From an uncultured Phascolarctobacterium sp. (GTDB lineage Bacteria > Bacillota > Negativicutes > Acidaminococcales > Acidaminococcaceae), in contig USBG01000037.1 in assembly GCA_900552855.1 (NCBI GenBank), positions 1-13,410 of the forward strand: a DNA stretch of 13,410 bases, written 5' to 3'. Of this stretch, positions 8,158 to 13,410 are shown piece after piece. The notes beneath the pieces are model-generated. The model was not told the origin of the DNA. It searched no databases and worked only from the letters and a program-made list of their open reading frames with translations. Position numbers and translations under genes: made by a program. Position 1 is the first letter of the stretch. Each line of letters begins with the position of its first letter.

Positions 8158-8195
8158 ACGCTGTCACTTGTAATGAGTGGCAGTGTTTTTATTTT
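8158..8195 (+). terminator. Intrinsic terminator of the restriction operon
   Basis: The stem 8158-8168 with 8176-8186, including two G.T wobbles and a 7-base loop, runs into TTTTT (8186-8190). It begins 14 bases after the helicase stop. The core 8160-8183 is identical at 23 of 24 positions to the leu operon terminator at 1742-1765. Confidence 0.88.
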
Positions 8196-8226
8196 CCCCT
8201 CTTCTTCCCCTCCCCAACAATTTCTC

Positions 8227-8255
8227 TTCACTTTAAACATATAAAATGATAAAAT
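8227..8255 (+). promoter_or_regulatory. Candidate sigma-70 promoter for the NAT-cca-peptidase genes
   Basis: TTCACT (8227-8232), a 17-base spacer and TAAAAT (8250-8255) match four and five of six consensus positions. It lies 53 bases before the N-acetyltransferase start, downstream of the terminator, in a gap otherwise without genes. The assignment is by pattern only. Confidence 0.45.
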
Positions 8256-8308
8256 TAAACGATAAGGACTTTTTAGGAAAGCTATTATTTATTGGAGAAT
8301 TGAATTAG

Positions 8309-9136
8309 ATGAAGCTTTATAGCAAACCCATGACACCTTTGCAGATTCAGCAATATCTGCACAAGCTGCAGCTAGAAAATTTGCAGCCTGCTGTTGATTT
8401 GGAAACCTTAAAGAAGCTACAGGATGCTCATTTAAAATTTATACCCTATGAAAACTTTGACTGCCTTAATGGCAGGATTACATCCCTTGACCACGAGGAT
8501 ATGTTTAATAAAATGATTCTGCATAATCGCGGCGGCATCTGCTTTGAGCTAAACGGCCTTTACAATTGGCTGCTAGAATCCCTTGGCTATGATGTAGTAA
8601 GCTATGCAGGACGCTTTATTGATAAAATCAAAACCTACCAGCTGCGCCGTCATCGCACCATGTGCGTTAATATTAATGGTACACGCTACGTAACGGATGT
8701 AGGCGTCAATAGTGAAAGCCCACGCATCCCCTTAGAGCTGGTGGAAAATAAAATTCAAAGTGATGGCATCAGTCAATATAAATACACTAAGGACGAATTT
8801 TGGGGCTGGCTGCTGTGGCAAAAGGAAAAGGGCAAGCCGTGGAAGCGTATGCTTGGCTTTACAGAGGAGCAGCAGCTTGAAAAGGACTTTCAAATGGCAG
8901 CCTTTTGGTGTGATGCCCATCCAGACTCACCCTTTAACAAAAATAAAAATTTATCCATTTTCCGCGAAGACTGTAATATTACTATTCGCAGCAATTATCT
9001 CAAATTCTATTTAAGCGGCAGAGTCAAATACCGCTATCGTATCCGTAATGGCGCCGAGCTAAAGGAGCTTTTATGGGAATACTTTGGTATCAATGTAGAA
9101 TATCAGCTAAAGGATGATGGTATGGACTTTGAGTAA
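8309..9136 (+). CDS. Arylamine N-acetyltransferase
   Basis: This is a cytoplasmic enzyme that moves an acetyl group from acetyl-CoA to aromatic amines or hydrazines through a cysteine intermediate. At 275 residues it has the normal bacterial NAT length. The Cys-His-Asp triad is visible: C78 in NRGGICFELNGLYNWLL (73-89), H115 in RRHRTMCVN, and D130 in YVTDVGVN. The N-terminal FIPYENFD (44-51) is also typical of the family. The start is supported by GGAGA (8294-8298), 10 bases before the ATG. It is the first gene after the restriction block, with its own candidate promoter, and ends only 19 bases before the cca start, so the two are probably cotranscribed. The natural substrate cannot be told from sequence; in gut bacteria such enzymes act on arylamine drugs, which is family knowledge only. 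Confidence 0.9.
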   Translation: MKLYSKPMTPLQIQQYLHKLQLENLQPAVDLETLKKLQDAHLKFIPYENFDCLNGRITSLDHEDMFNKMILHNRGGICFELNGLYNWLLESLGYDVVSYAGRFIDKIKTYQLRRHRTMCVNINGTRYVTDVGVNSESPRIPLELVENKIQSDGISQYKYTKDEFWGWLLWQKEKGKPWKRMLGFTEEQQLEKDFQMAAFWCDAHPDSPFNKNKNLSIFREDCNITIRSNYLKFYLSGRVKYRYRIRNGAELKELLWEYFGINVEYQLKDDGMDFE

Positions 9137-9155
9137 GCCGCAGAAAGGAGTACCC

Positions 9156-10667
9156 ATGAGCCTTTTAGACAGAATACCACCCTATAGTAAAAAAATATTG
9201 GCCGCTCTTGAAGACGCAGGCTTTGAAGCTTATCTTGTAGGCGGAGCAGTGCGTGATTTAATACTTAACCTCACTCCCGGAGATTATGATATTACCACCA
9301 ATGCTCGTCCAGAACAGGTTTTGGCGCTGTGCCAGCAAAAGAACTGGTTTACAGTAGATAACTTAGGCAATAATTTTGGCTGTGTAGTCATAGTCCTTGA
9401 TGGTGTACCTACTGAGGTAACCACCTTCCGTGGCGAACGCTATGGCGAAGGCGATGCTCATAGGCCTGAAAAAATTTGGTACTGTGATAAATTAGAGGAT
9501 GATTTAAGCAGACGTGACTTTACCATTAACGCCATGGCCATGGATTTACGTGGTAAGGTTTATGACTATTTTGGCGGTCAAAAGGATTTAAAAAACAAGG
9601 TCCTGCGTACTGTTGGTCCATCCTCTAAGCGTTATGAGGAGGATGGCCTAAGAATGCTACGTGCCTGCCGCTTTGTAGCACAGCTTGGCTTTATCTATGT
9701 CCAGGAGGACGATGTTTTACCAGCCTTTGGTATGGAGGGAACCCCCTATTACCTAAAGCAAAATTATAAAATGCCTATAGAACGCTGCCATGATTTATCT
9801 CTAGAGCGTGTACGTACTGAGCTTGATAAGCTGCTGCTTTCTGATAACGCAGGCCATGGCTTAATGCTTTTGGTAGCCACAGGACTGAGTGATATGGGCT
9901 GCAGAGTAAAATCTAACGGCACCTATAAGGATGTCCCCATCCTGCCAGAGCTGCGTCATCAGGTAGGCTTGCCACAAAACCCCAAGTACCATTGCTATGA
10001 TGTTTTTGAGCACACACTATTAGCCATTGATACAGCGCCAAAAGAGCTGGCTATACGTTGGACCTTAGTAATACACGACCTTGGCAAAGGCTTAGAAAAC
10101 GTCCGCATTATGAAAAACGGACAGCCCAGCGACCCTGGTCACGAGGCCGTAAGTGCCGTTATGGGCAAGGAAATTTTAACAAGACTGCAATATCCGCCCA
10201 AATTCATTAAACTAGTAGTATGGCTTGTAGCACAGCATATGCACTTTGCTCCTATGCTGCTTACAGGTCAAAAGACACTGCTCCGTTGGATTCGTAGCGA
10301 AGCCACAAGTGGGCAATTTAGCAAGCAGCAGGAAATGGTTGAGGCCTATGCACAGCTAGTAGAGGTATTTTTAGCAGATATGGGTGCAACCCACGCCCGC
10401 CATAACGAACAATTAATGCTGGAAGGCAGACAATTAGGAGAGCAAACAGTAGAGCTGGCAAAAACATTAATGCCAGTGGGCACCAGTGACCTTAACGTTA
10501 GCGGCAAAGAACTGATGGAAATAATGCCACGTGAGCAAATCCGCTACATGCTGCCCTACCTTTTAGAGCGTGTCCAAGCAGGCAATCTGCTCAATGAAAA
10601 AGAGGCCCTGCTGCAGGCCGCTAAAAAGCATCTGCAGAGAGCCAATAAAACAGGAAGTGAAAAATGA
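9156..10667 (+). CDS. cca: CCA tRNA nucleotidyltransferase with HD domain
   Basis: This is a class II tRNA nucleotidyltransferase that adds or repairs the 3' CCA end of tRNA. With the chosen start it has 503 residues. Visible are the head motif YLVGGAVRDLIL (26-37), the metal-binding PGDYDIT (D43 and D45), TTFRGERYGEG (89-99), RRDFTINAMAMD (119-130) for the neck and base selection, and EEDGLRMLRACRF (161-173). A C-terminal HD phosphohydrolase domain is seen at H286 and VIHDLGKG (305-312). I chose ATG 9156 and not the upstream ATG at 9114 because GAAAGGAG (9144-9151) sits just before it; the longer start would lie inside the NAT gene. The stop overlaps the next start by 4 bases (ATGA). A pure poly(A) polymerase is less likely in this lineage. 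Confidence 0.93.
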   Translation: MSLLDRIPPYSKKILAALEDAGFEAYLVGGAVRDLILNLTPGDYDITTNARPEQVLALCQQKNWFTVDNLGNNFGCVVIVLDGVPTEVTTFRGERYGEGDAHRPEKIWYCDKLEDDLSRRDFTINAMAMDLRGKVYDYFGGQKDLKNKVLRTVGPSSKRYEEDGLRMLRACRFVAQLGFIYVQEDDVLPAFGMEGTPYYLKQNYKMPIERCHDLSLERVRTELDKLLLSDNAGHGLMLLVATGLSDMGCRVKSNGTYKDVPILPELRHQVGLPQNPKYHCYDVFEHTLLAIDTAPKELAIRWTLVIHDLGKGLENVRIMKNGQPSDPGHEAVSAVMGKEILTRLQYPPKFIKLVVWLVAQHMHFAPMLLTGQKTLLRWIRSEATSGQFSKQQEMVEAYAQLVEVFLADMGATHARHNEQLMLEGRQLGEQTVELAKTLMPVGTSDLNVSGKELMEIMPREQIRYMLPYLLERVQAGNLLNEKEALLQAAKKHLQRANKTGSEK

Positions 10668-11401
10668 AAAGATATTTAATCGTCATACTATGCGCCTTTA
10701 TTGTAATTGCAGGTGTAAATTATCTTATTCAGCAATTTACAGCACCAACAACCAGCTCCAACGAGCATCCTACTGGCGGCGCCTACCAATTTGAGGGTAA
10801 GCACGATGTAAAAAACTCCGTCTACTTTGCTGCACCAGATTTTTATAATATGAAATCTAATAAAAATCTAGTTATCCTAAGCAATTTCAAAACCATGCAG
10901 CAAAAAACAGGCTACACCTGTGCTCCTGTCGCAGCTGCCATGGTGGTAGAGCACGCATTAGGACAATGTCCTCATACAGAAATGGAAATTGCCAAAATTA
11001 TGAGCACCAGTCAATATAACGGCACCACCATCAAAGGCGTTGTCAAATATTTTGAACACATTGGCTGGAATGTAGAAAGCTCGGCTAATAATACCAGTCC
11101 CAAAAACTACAAGGATTTTCTTTGGTTTGTACAGCAGCACCTTCATAAGGGTATTCCCATCATCGTCGAAAACGTAGAATGGGGCGGTCACTACCGCGTC
11201 ATCATAGGCTATGACACCATGGGAACGGACTACACCGGTGATGACGTCCTCATCATGGCCGACTCCTTTGACCTTGCAGACCATGTCCAAGACGGCTACA
11301 ACGTAGAAAACGCACAAAAATTCTTCTACATGTGGTTCGACGCCAAGCTCTTCAGCAGCTGGGACCAGGCAACCCCCTGGGTAGCAGCGTGGCCTAAGTA
11401 A
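10664..11401 (+). CDS. Membrane-anchored C39-like cysteine peptidase
   Basis: This is a 245-residue papain-fold peptidase of the C39 group. Residues 4-23 form one hydrophobic segment after the positively charged start MKR, so the protein is probably exported and held by an uncleaved anchor or signal peptide. No convincing lipobox is present, because the only early cysteine (C10) is preceded by leucine. The catalytic set is visible: Q80 and C86 in MQQKTGYTCAPVAAAM (78-93), H176 in GGHYRVIIGYD (174-184), and D200 in MADSFD. No transporter or GG-leader peptide gene is nearby, so this is not a bacteriocin-exporter C39 domain; the substrate is unknown. It starts inside the cca stop (ATGA), which implies coupled translation with an unrelated housekeeping gene. 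A bidirectional terminator follows. Confidence 0.82.
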   Translation: MKRYLIVILCAFIVIAGVNYLIQQFTAPTTSSNEHPTGGAYQFEGKHDVKNSVYFAAPDFYNMKSNKNLVILSNFKTMQQKTGYTCAPVAAAMVVEHALGQCPHTEMEIAKIMSTSQYNGTTIKGVVKYFEHIGWNVESSANNTSPKNYKDFLWFVQQHLHKGIPIIVENVEWGGHYRVIIGYDTMGTDYTGDDVLIMADSFDLADHVQDGYNVENAQKFFYMWFDAKLFSSWDQATPWVAAWPK

Positions 11402-11417
11402 ATAACGTAGATAAAAG

Positions 11418-11457
11418 TAAAACTCTCCCTCGCAGTAGATGCGAAGGGAGAGTTTTT
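11418..11457. terminator. Bidirectional intrinsic terminator between convergent genes
   Basis: ACTCTCCCTCGC pairs with GCG-A-AGGGAGAGT (about 11420-11433 with 11441-11455, one bulged A). It has a T-run on the right for + strand transcripts and an A-run on the left that gives U residues for - strand transcripts. It sits between the peptidase (+) and the Rpn tail gene (-), and serves both. Confidence 0.88.
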
Positions 11458-11461
11458 GAGT

Positions 11462-11641
11462 TTAAGCAATACGTTTTGCTAGCTCTTCTACTTCTTCTTT
11501 AGAAAGCTGCGTACCTAGAACAACAAAGTCAACTGTTGCTCCTGCTCTTAACATTCTTTCTGCATTTTGCTTTCTATCACTATGAACTCTTTCCTCAGCT
11601 TCCTTATCAGCCAGCTTTTGCATCAATTCACACATGGTCAT
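11462..11641 (-). CDS. Stand-alone copy of the Rpn C-terminal tail (RpnS-like small protein)
   Basis: This 59-residue reading frame lies 9 bases downstream of the Rpn nuclease stop on the same strand. It begins MTMCELMQKLADKEAEERVH and ends QLSKEEVEELAKRIA. The long gene's last 53 residues begin MCELMQKLADKEVHEDR and end RLSREEVEELAKRIA. The two ends are nearly identical while the middle (HSDRKQNAERMLRAGATVDF versus IATAKILLESGSDIEL) is diverged, with a 4-residue difference in length. A GGTG ribosome-like site overlaps the long gene's stop, so coupled translation is likely. In E. coli, C-terminal fragments of Rpn proteins (RpnS), made from internal starts, block the toxicity of the full nuclease. 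By analogy this could be a second inhibitor or a spare tail for exchange. Whether it is expressed is unknown. Confidence 0.75.
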   Translation of the reverse strand: MTMCELMQKLADKEAEERVHSDRKQNAERMLRAGATVDFVVLGTQLSKEEVEELAKRIA

Positions 11642-11650
11642 ATTTTACAC

Positions 11651-11812
11651 CTACGCAATACGTTTTGCCAGCTCTTCTACTTCTTCACGAGACAGCCTTG
11701 TACTCTTCACGATTAACTCAATATCTGACCCAGATTCCAACAATATTTTAGCAGTTGCGATTCTATCCTCATGAACTTCTTTATCAGCCAGCTTTTGCAT
11801 TAATTCACACAT
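11651..11812 (-). CDS. Possible internal translation unit inside the Rpn gene (RpnS-like, 53 residues)
   Basis: In the frame of the long Rpn gene, codon 209 is ATG (11812-11810). It is preceded by AAGGAGG (bases 11829-11823) with a 10-base gap, a far better ribosome site than the one before the long protein's GTG start. Translation from here would give a 53-residue C-terminal fragment beginning MCELMQKLADKE, exactly the point where the separate downstream copy begins. Internal starts of this kind produce the inhibitory RpnS proteins in E. coli. The fragment has no nuclease residues (D71, E85 and Q87 are excluded). This is a prediction from the ribosome site and the duplicate boundary. Confidence 0.5.
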   Translation of the reverse strand: MCELMQKLADKEVHEDRIATAKILLESGSDIELIVKSTRLSREEVEELAKRIA

Positions 11813-12436
11813 CTTGCCAACGCCTCCTTCATCCTTCATATAGCCAACCTTAGCAGACAATTTACTACTCAACATATCGCCTGCTGTCTTACAGAAAAAG
11901 TCATGCATCAGCCGTCCCAAAGGCGTTACTGTGTTGCGTTTTTCTGCATTTACATATATTACGTGCGAGCCATCATCAAGCTCTGCACCATTTTCTGCAA
12001 TGTTCTTTTTAATATGGTATATCGGTAAATCGTATCCCAGTACGTCATGCTCCGTAATAAATATAACGTAGGTATCATTTAGTTTGCCATAATCTAAACC
12101 TGCCTTAAACTCCTTAGCATCAATCAAGCTAACATAATAACGTGCTCGCTTAGGCAAATCTCCAGTATTAACACGCTGTACCTCCACATTAAAATTACGA
12201 CCATGCTCATCTTGAGCAAAAATATCTAAAACTGCAGAATGACCTGCAATATTCTTAATTGCGTACTGAGCCTTAGAACTTTTCACCTTAATTTTATCAT
12301 TTTCTAAAATGACCTGCAACAAAAATTCTGTAAGCTCAATATCATCGTCAAATACAGCGGATAAGAACACATCGTCCATCAAACAAAACTCTTTAATTGT
12401 ATTTATGTAGCTTAGTCTTTTCTCCTCACTAATCAC
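11651..12436 (-). CDS. Rpn family PD-(D/E)XK nuclease / putative transposase
   Basis: This is a 261-residue protein of the Rpn (recombination-promoting nuclease) family, DNases of the PD-(D/E)XK fold; E. coli members promote recombination and act in toxic anti-phage defence. The core is visible as LDIFAQDEHGRNF (70-82) with D71, then VEVQR (84-88) with E85 and Q87 (an ExQ variant of ExK that is normal for the family). YGKLNDTYVIFIT and a C-terminal helical tail (209-261) follow. The listed start is GTG, with AAGGAA 9 bases upstream. The frame stays open 18 more codons upstream (to 12490) with family-like content (TAKSLKEIDYGKEAEN) but no start codon, so the true N-terminus may be lost or shifted. 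An internal ATG at 11812 has its own strong ribosome site, and a duplicate of the tail lies downstream. Confidence 0.87.
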   Translation of the reverse strand: MISEEKRLSYINTIKEFCLMDDVFLSAVFDDDIELTEFLLQVILENDKIKVKSSKAQYAIKNIAGHSAVLDIFAQDEHGRNFNVEVQRVNTGDLPKRARYYVSLIDAKEFKAGLDYGKLNDTYVIFITEHDVLGYDLPIYHIKKNIAENGAELDDGSHVIYVNAEKRNTVTPLGRLMHDFFCKTAGDMLSSKLSAKVGYMKDEGGVGKMCELMQKLADKEVHEDRIATAKILLESGSDIELIVKSTRLSREEVEELAKRIA

Positions 12437-12468
12437 ATTTTCAGCTTCCTTTCCATAATCAATTTCTT

Positions 12469-12552
12469 TTAATGATTTTGCGGTAACATTCCCCCTTTAA
12501 GTAAAAAAGCAGTACGATTACCATTTCTGGTAAAAGTACTGCTTAAATTCAT
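12469..12552 (-). other. Possible 27-codon leader reading frame upstream of Rpn
   Basis: An ATG at 12552-12550 opens a frame of 27 codons (MNLSSTFTRNGNRTAFLLKG and on) that runs through the leader hairpin and the AAAGGGGG site and ends at TAA (12471-12469). GAGG lies directly against the ATG, so initiation would depend on the weaker GGCGG further up. It overlaps the open N-terminal extension of Rpn in another frame. It could be a leader peptide or chance; the coding case is weak. Confidence 0.2.
12503..12544 (-). terminator. Intrinsic-terminator hairpin in the Rpn leader (possible attenuator)
   Basis: Reading the - strand, AAGCAGTAC pairs with GTACTGCTT (12536-12544 with 12507-12515), enclosing a second stem TTACCA/TGGTAA with a 4-base loop. 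Both stems end in a run of U (from the A residues at 12503-12508). It lies between the candidate promoter (12599-12627) and the AAAGGGGG ribosome-like site (12498-12491), so transcripts into Rpn must read through it. That position suggests attenuation. Confidence 0.7.
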
Positions 12553-12598
12553 CCTCAAACCGCCATACTACTCACGGTCACGTATTTAATTCATATGT

Positions 12599-12627
12599 AT
12601 TCTAACACTAATTCAGTAAATAAGCAA
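12599..12627 (-). promoter_or_regulatory. Candidate promoter for the Rpn gene
   Basis: On the - strand, TTGCTT (12627-12622), a 17-base spacer and TAGAAT (12604-12599) fit sigma-70 consensus at four and five of six positions. The predicted transcript would start near 12592 and carry the hairpin 12503-12544 in its leader. Confidence 0.5.
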
Positions 12628-12660
12628 GTATAGCAATAGTCATTGATGCAACATTCAACG

Positions 12661-12865
12661 CTCCACCTCTTCGTAAACGCCCAAAGCGTTTCCACCCAAT
12701 CCACCTCTCCGTCATTGCCTACGGCAATGCCACCTCTCCTTAAAAGGAGAGGCTTAAGTGCATTCGAACGTAAGGTTCCCCTTTTAAGGGGACAAGGCGA
12801 ATTGGCCGTAGGCCAAGAGAGGGCGGTCTGGACCGGCTGGCTGTCAGCGTAGCTGACTGAGAGGT
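12661..12865. repeat. Composite palindromic repeat element
   Basis: About 205 non-coding bases, richer in G+C than the flanks, hold a chain of short perfect hairpins: AAACGC/GCGTTT (12675-12691), CATTGCC/GGCAATG with loop TAC (12713-12729), CCTCTCCTT/AAGGAGAGG (12733-12752), CCCCTT/AAGGGG (12778-12791), TTGGCC/GGCCAA with loop GTA (12802-12816), CGGTC/GACCG (12824-12835) and GTCAGC/GCTGAC with loop GTA (12843-12857). CCTCTC blocks stand beside the hairpins, direct on the left and inverted (GAGAGG) on the right. Arms differ in sequence while the TAC/GTA triloop design is kept. It looks like a dispersed, non-autonomous repeat family of gut Firmicutes; copy number elsewhere cannot be seen. A 69-codon frame across it (12643-12852) follows the palindromes and is not credible. 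Confidence 0.75.
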
Positions 12866-12870
12866 TTTAT

Positions 12871-12912
12871 ATAAAAAGAGCAGTAATACATCGCTGTACT
12901 ACTGCTCTTAAA
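12871..12912 (-). terminator. Intrinsic terminator of the TonB-dependent receptor gene
   Basis: AAGAGCAGTA pairs with TACTGCTCTT (12876-12885 with 12900-12909), and inside it TACA/TGTA closes the loop TCGC. On the - strand the stem ends in CTTTTTATATAA. It lies about 80 bases after the receptor stop. Its AGCAGTA arm is shared with the Rpn leader hairpin at 12507-12544. Confidence 0.85.
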
Positions 12913-12991
12913 ATCAGTTGCTGCCTCTTGAAGAAGCCAAGCTTATTATGCTTTATTCAATTATCAAATGTACTGCATTGCGTATAATATA

Positions 12992-13410
12992 TTAGAAGGA
13001 AACCTCTACACCTGCAACAAAGCTACGGCCGGGCATAGCATAAATATCGCCACGTCCTCCTACATTACTACCAGCACCTGGAGTACCTTGAATCGCACTT
13101 TCAGCATACCATACATCAAGTAGATTGTTAGCTACTGCAAACAACTTAACATTTTTAGTAGCTTGGTAATTTACGCCAAGGTCTAAAATCAGATAATGGC
13201 TATTAGGCCAACCACCATCACTAGCACTTCCGCTTAAGGTACTTTCACTATCATCACGACTCAACATAGCTCTACCGGTTAAACCAATATCCAGCTTATC
13301 ATTTTGATACTTAACACCTAAATTGACAGAATGTCTAGGAAGATACCCTAATTTTATGCGATCTTGATCTGCTCTAGCATCTGAAGTATGCTTCAAGAAG
13401 GAATAACCAA
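12992..13410 (-). CDS. TonB-dependent outer-membrane receptor, C-terminal end (partial)
   Basis: The last 139 codons of a TonB-dependent receptor enter from the right edge of the window, and the frame is open to the edge (beginning GYSFLKHTSDARAD). The sequence alternates polar and hydrophobic residues in beta-strand fashion: SVNLGVKYQNDKLDIGLTGR, LILDLGVNYQATKNVKLFAV, then NNLLDVWY, the conserved penultimate-strand NNLFD-type motif of these barrels, and it closes with GRSFVAGVEVSF. The C-terminal phenylalanine is the signature that the outer-membrane assembly machinery recognises. Such receptors import iron chelates, cobalamin or other large ligands using TonB energy; the ligand cannot be named from this fragment. 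An outer-membrane receptor beside Firmicute-like genes is the main reason for placing the organism in the Negativicutes. A terminator hairpin follows. Confidence 0.9.
   Translation of the reverse strand, partial: GYSFLKHTSDARADQDRIKLGYLPRHSVNLGVKYQNDKLDIGLTGRAMLSRDDSESTLSGSASDGGWPNSHYLILDLGVNYQATKNVKLFAVANNLLDVWYAESAIQGTPGAGSNVGGRGDIYAMPGRSFVAGVEVSF

Noticed and set aside
9114..9155. Longer start for cca adding 14 residues (MMVWTLSKPQKGVP)
   Set aside because: It lies inside the N-acetyltransferase gene and has no ribosome site, while GAAAGGAG sits just before ATG 9156.
10664..10720. Lipoprotein signal with C10 as the lipidated cysteine
   Set aside because: The residue before C10 is leucine and the hydrophobic segment continues past it to residue 23, which fits a membrane anchor better.
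11651..12436. Insertion sequence encoded by the Rpn gene
   Set aside because: Despite the family label of putative transposase, no terminal inverted repeats or target duplications were found around it.
12643..12852. 69-codon + strand reading frame across the hairpin array
   Set aside because: It is built from palindromes, has no ribosome site and resembles no protein; the repeat explains it.
12661..12865. CRISPR array
   Set aside because: Units are not direct repeats with regular unique spacers, and no cas genes are present.

Overview
The window looks like chromosomal DNA from a diderm Firmicute of the Negativicutes type (Phascolarctobacterium, Megamonas, Selenomonas and relatives). The basis is a Firmicute-like housekeeping set of moderate G+C together with the C-terminal end of a TonB-dependent outer-membrane receptor. 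This is inference; no rRNA or other marker gene is present to fix the genus.

Layout. (1) 1-1773, + strand: the end of a leucine biosynthesis operon, with the leuC tail, leuD and leuB overlapping by a few bases and closed by an intrinsic terminator. (2) 1774-8190, + strand: a visibly A+T-richer accessory block. It holds a small serine recombinase preceded by short dyads, then a tight four-gene operon: a partial-looking adenine methyltransferase, an Eco57I-like methyltransferase with its recognition region, a small PD-(D/E)XK nuclease, and a large T5orf172 (GIY-YIG-like)/superfamily 2 helicase. I read this as a multi-subunit restriction-modification (phage-defence) cassette that does not match a standard type I, II or III layout. 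Near-identical terminator hairpins lie just before and just after the block. (3) 8227-11455, + strand: arylamine N-acetyltransferase, CCA-adding enzyme and a membrane-anchored C39-like peptidase, closely spaced and ending in a shared bidirectional terminator. (4) 11462-12627, - strand: an Rpn-family PD-(D/E)XK nuclease followed by a free-standing second copy of only its C-terminal tail. The same tail in the long gene is preceded by an internal Shine-Dalgarno and ATG. A leader with a promoter and an intrinsic-terminator hairpin lies upstream. (5) About 12661-12865: a non-coding element made of many small hairpins. (6) 12876-13410, - strand: the terminator and C-terminal end of a TonB-dependent receptor running off the window.

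Two things deserve most attention. The first is the recombinase plus two methyltransferases plus nuclease plus T5orf172-helicase cassette, whose recognition and nuclease parts show sharp G+C dips. The second is the Rpn locus, where an internal start and a tandem duplicate both define the same 53-59-residue C-terminal module. That matches the RpnL/RpnS toxin-antitoxin idea known from E. coli, here with the small partner also present as a separate gene.
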